NCBI RefSeq assembly: GCF_028290495.1
Contig: NZ_JAQGJT010000024.1
Location: forward strand, 1 to 64,000
Length of the DNA: 64,000 nucleotides
DNA from: Tardiphaga sp.
GTDB lineage: Bacteria > Pseudomonadota > Alphaproteobacteria > Rhizobiales > Xanthobacteraceae
Direction: 5' to 3'
Shown piece by piece: positions 62,693 through 64,000 of the stretch. Position numbers and translations under genes: made by a program. How positions within the stretch are numbered: the stretch's first letter is position 1; each line of letters begins with the position of its first letter. Under the pieces are notes generated by a model. It was not told the origin of the DNA. It saw nothing but the letters and a program-made list of their open reading frames with translations, and searched no databases.

Positions 62693-63719
62693 GCATGCCC
62701 TCATGCGGCAGGCCCTCGATCGGGCATTCCTCGACGCCGACCGTGGTGCGCGTGAACGCCTCGACGTTCTCGCGCGCCTTTTCGGGATCGGTGACCCAGG
62801 TCGAATAGAAATCGAACGGACAGCCGCTGACGCCGCGGTTGCTTTCGCCGGAATTGATGGTGCCGGTGTAGCCGCGGTGCAGCAGCTTGAAGAGATGATT
62901 TTCCGATTGCCCCGTGCGGCGCGCGTCGCGGATCAGCGATTTCGACAGGGCAGCATACTGGATGCCGTAATCCTCCTCGCCGCATTCGCCAAGCGTGCGG
63001 CCGTCGAAGCCGATGATCGCCGAATGTCCGAAATACGAATAGACGCCGTCGAAGCCCGAGGCATTGGCGACGGCGACATAGACGTTGTTGGCCCAGGCCA
63101 TCGCCTTGGCCATCAGGACCTGCTGGTCCTTGGCGGGATACATGTAGCCCTGGCAGCGCACGATCAGCTCGGCGCCCTTCATGGCGCAGTCACGCCAGAT
63201 TTCGGGGTAGTTGCCGTCATCGCAGATGATCAGCGATATCTTGAGACCCTTTGGCCCTTCCGAGACATAGGTGCAGTTGCCGGGATACCAGCCTTCGATC
63301 GGCACCCACGGCATGATCTTGCGATATTTCTGCACGATCTCGCCCTGATCGTTCATCAGGATCAGCGTGTTGTACGGCGCCTTGTGCGGATGCTGCTCAT
63401 GCTGCTCGCCGGTCAGCGAGAACACGCCCCACACCTTGGCCTTGCGGCAGGCCGCGGCAAAAATATCGGTCTCGTCGCCGGGGACCATCGAGGCGGTCTC
63501 GTACATCTCCTTGGAGTCGTACATGATGCCTTGCGTGGAATATTCCGGAAAGATCACAAGATCCATGCCGGGCAGCCCGGACTTCATGCCGACGATCATG
63601 TCGGCGATTTTTTGCGCGTTGGCCAGCACTTCGGCCTTGGTATGCAGCCGCGGCATCTTGTAGTTGACGACGGCGACGCCGACCGTGTCCTTGCTGGATG
63701 AAATATCGCCGTGGTGCAT
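62679..63719 (-). CDS. amiE: Aliphatic amidase
   Basis: 346 residues from the ATG at 63719, exactly the usual length. Nitrilase-fold: [20 protein letters not shown], catalytic Glu in [12 protein letters not shown], Lys in [15 protein letters not shown] and Cys in [12 protein letters not shown]. Hydrolyses short aliphatic amides to acid and ammonia. The 3' end overlaps the MocR tail by 14 bases. Confidence 0.95.
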   Translation of the reverse strand: MHHGDISSSKDTVGVAVVNYKMPRLHTKAEVLANAQKIADMIVGMKSGLPGMDLVIFPEYSTQGIMYDSKEMYETASMVPGDETDIFAAACRKAKVWGVFSLTGEQHEQHPHKAPYNTLILMNDQGEIVQKYRKIMPWVPIEGWYPGNCTYVSEGPKGLKISLIICDDGNYPEIWRDCAMKGAELIVRCQGYMYPAKDQQVLMAKAMAWANNVYVAVANASGFDGVYSYFGHSAIIGFDGRTLGECGEEDYGIQYAALSKSLIRDARRTGQSENHLFKLLHRGYTGTINSGESNRGVSGCPFDFYSTWVTDPEKARENVEAFTRTTVGVEECPIEGLPHEGMLNDR

Positions 63720-63817
63720 CGCTGGGATCTCCGTTATCGGGTGATCCTGAGCCGACGACAGCAGCCGGGCCATACGTGGATTTACGGATGGGGAAACATG
63801 GGCATGAGGTCAGACGC

Positions 63818-63940
63818 CATTCCGGGATGGACCTCAGTCGGGCTGGCCGGCTGGAGGCCAGACACGGAACCCCGAGATGTTCAACCACTTCCGGATTCCG
63901 GGTTCGCTCGCAGCTCGCGCTGCGCGCGCCCCCGGAATGA
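63818..63940. repeat. Dispersed intergenic repeat
   Basis: CATTCCGGG (63818-63826) is matched by CCCGGAATG (63931-63939) at the other end. Same class of element as 1178-1333 and 10653-10800. Adjacent to the end of the next minus-strand gene. Confidence 0.5.
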
Positions 63941-63947
63941 CAGACAA

Positions 63948-64000
63948 CTACAGCCCCGCGCCCTTGCCGATCGCGTCGTTGAACGAACGATCAACCAGCG
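63948..64000 (-). CDS. C-terminal tip of a minus-strand gene (cut by window end)
   Basis: Stop at 63948-63950. The visible end encodes LVDRSFNDAIGKGAGL. Too short to assign a family. Confidence 0.45.
   Translation of the reverse strand, partial: LVDRSFNDAIGKGAGL

Noticed and set aside
62397-63701. 434-codon plus-strand frame over the amidase
   Set aside because: Antisense to amiE, which is full length with its catalytic triad.

Overview
The window is high-GC chromosomal DNA from an alphaproteobacterium of the Bradyrhizobium/Rhodopseudomonas type (Nitrobacteraceae). The grounds are the gene content (hflX-mazG; metG-tatD-MBL hydrolase; TRAP and Liv transporters; many dehydrogenases and CoA ligases), a circularly permuted two-piece tmRNA gene with an alphaproteobacterial ANDN...LAA tag, and dispersed intergenic repeats whose ends resemble GTCRTTCCGG. 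Genus assignment is inference; no 16S or other marker is present.

Layout. 1-5.7 kb: 3' end of hflX, mazG, queC, two exported proteins and an SDR dehydrogenase. 5.9-10.6 kb: a two-gene TRAP transporter and a long acyl-CoA synthetase. 10.8-18.1 kb: a compact minus-strand housekeeping run (rlpA, a DacC/DacF-type D,D-carboxypeptidase, tmk, holB, metG, tatD, MBL hydrolase) with several 4-bp overlaps. 18.3-21.2 kb: a Flp pilin, small proteins, ssrA and a lysine/alanine-rich protein.

21.3-37.55 kb: an integrated mobile element in the 3' end of a tRNA-Ser(TGA). A tyrosine integrase starts just downstream of the tRNA, and a 15-bp copy of the tRNA 3' end recurs 16.16 kb away. The element encodes integrase, an excisionase-like HTH protein, TSCPD-like and PC4-like small proteins, a RepA-type RecA-fold helicase followed by short iterons, a set of small proteins, a degenerate HNH/AP2 protein, a tail-fibre-like protein, a HEPN-like RxxxxH protein, an RHH regulator with two upstream palindromes and a solo nucleotidyltransferase. 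I see no terminase, portal, capsid or conjugation gene. Between integrase and excisionase lies a cluster of perfect palindromes, and one 13-mer recurs before three transcription units. My reading is a replicating integrative element of the phage-satellite or decayed prophage kind. Just beyond its right end are fragments of an older element (frameshifted integrase, frameshifted small DNA-binding-type gene).

39.5-46.4 kb: a catabolic cluster (CMD-family protein, LivM-H-F-G, periplasmic binding protein, NtaA/DszA-type flavin monooxygenase). 46.5-54.6 kb: small secreted and membrane proteins, an Omp25-like porin, a LysR regulator, an LTXXQ protein and a D-2-hydroxyacid dehydrogenase. 54.6-64 kb: cupin, RraA-like protein, 5-oxoprolinase PxpB-C-A, a binding protein with degradative HMG-CoA reductase, a frameshifted MocR regulator, an aliphatic amidase and the 3' tip of one more gene. 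Functions throughout come from visible motifs and general family knowledge; no database search was run.
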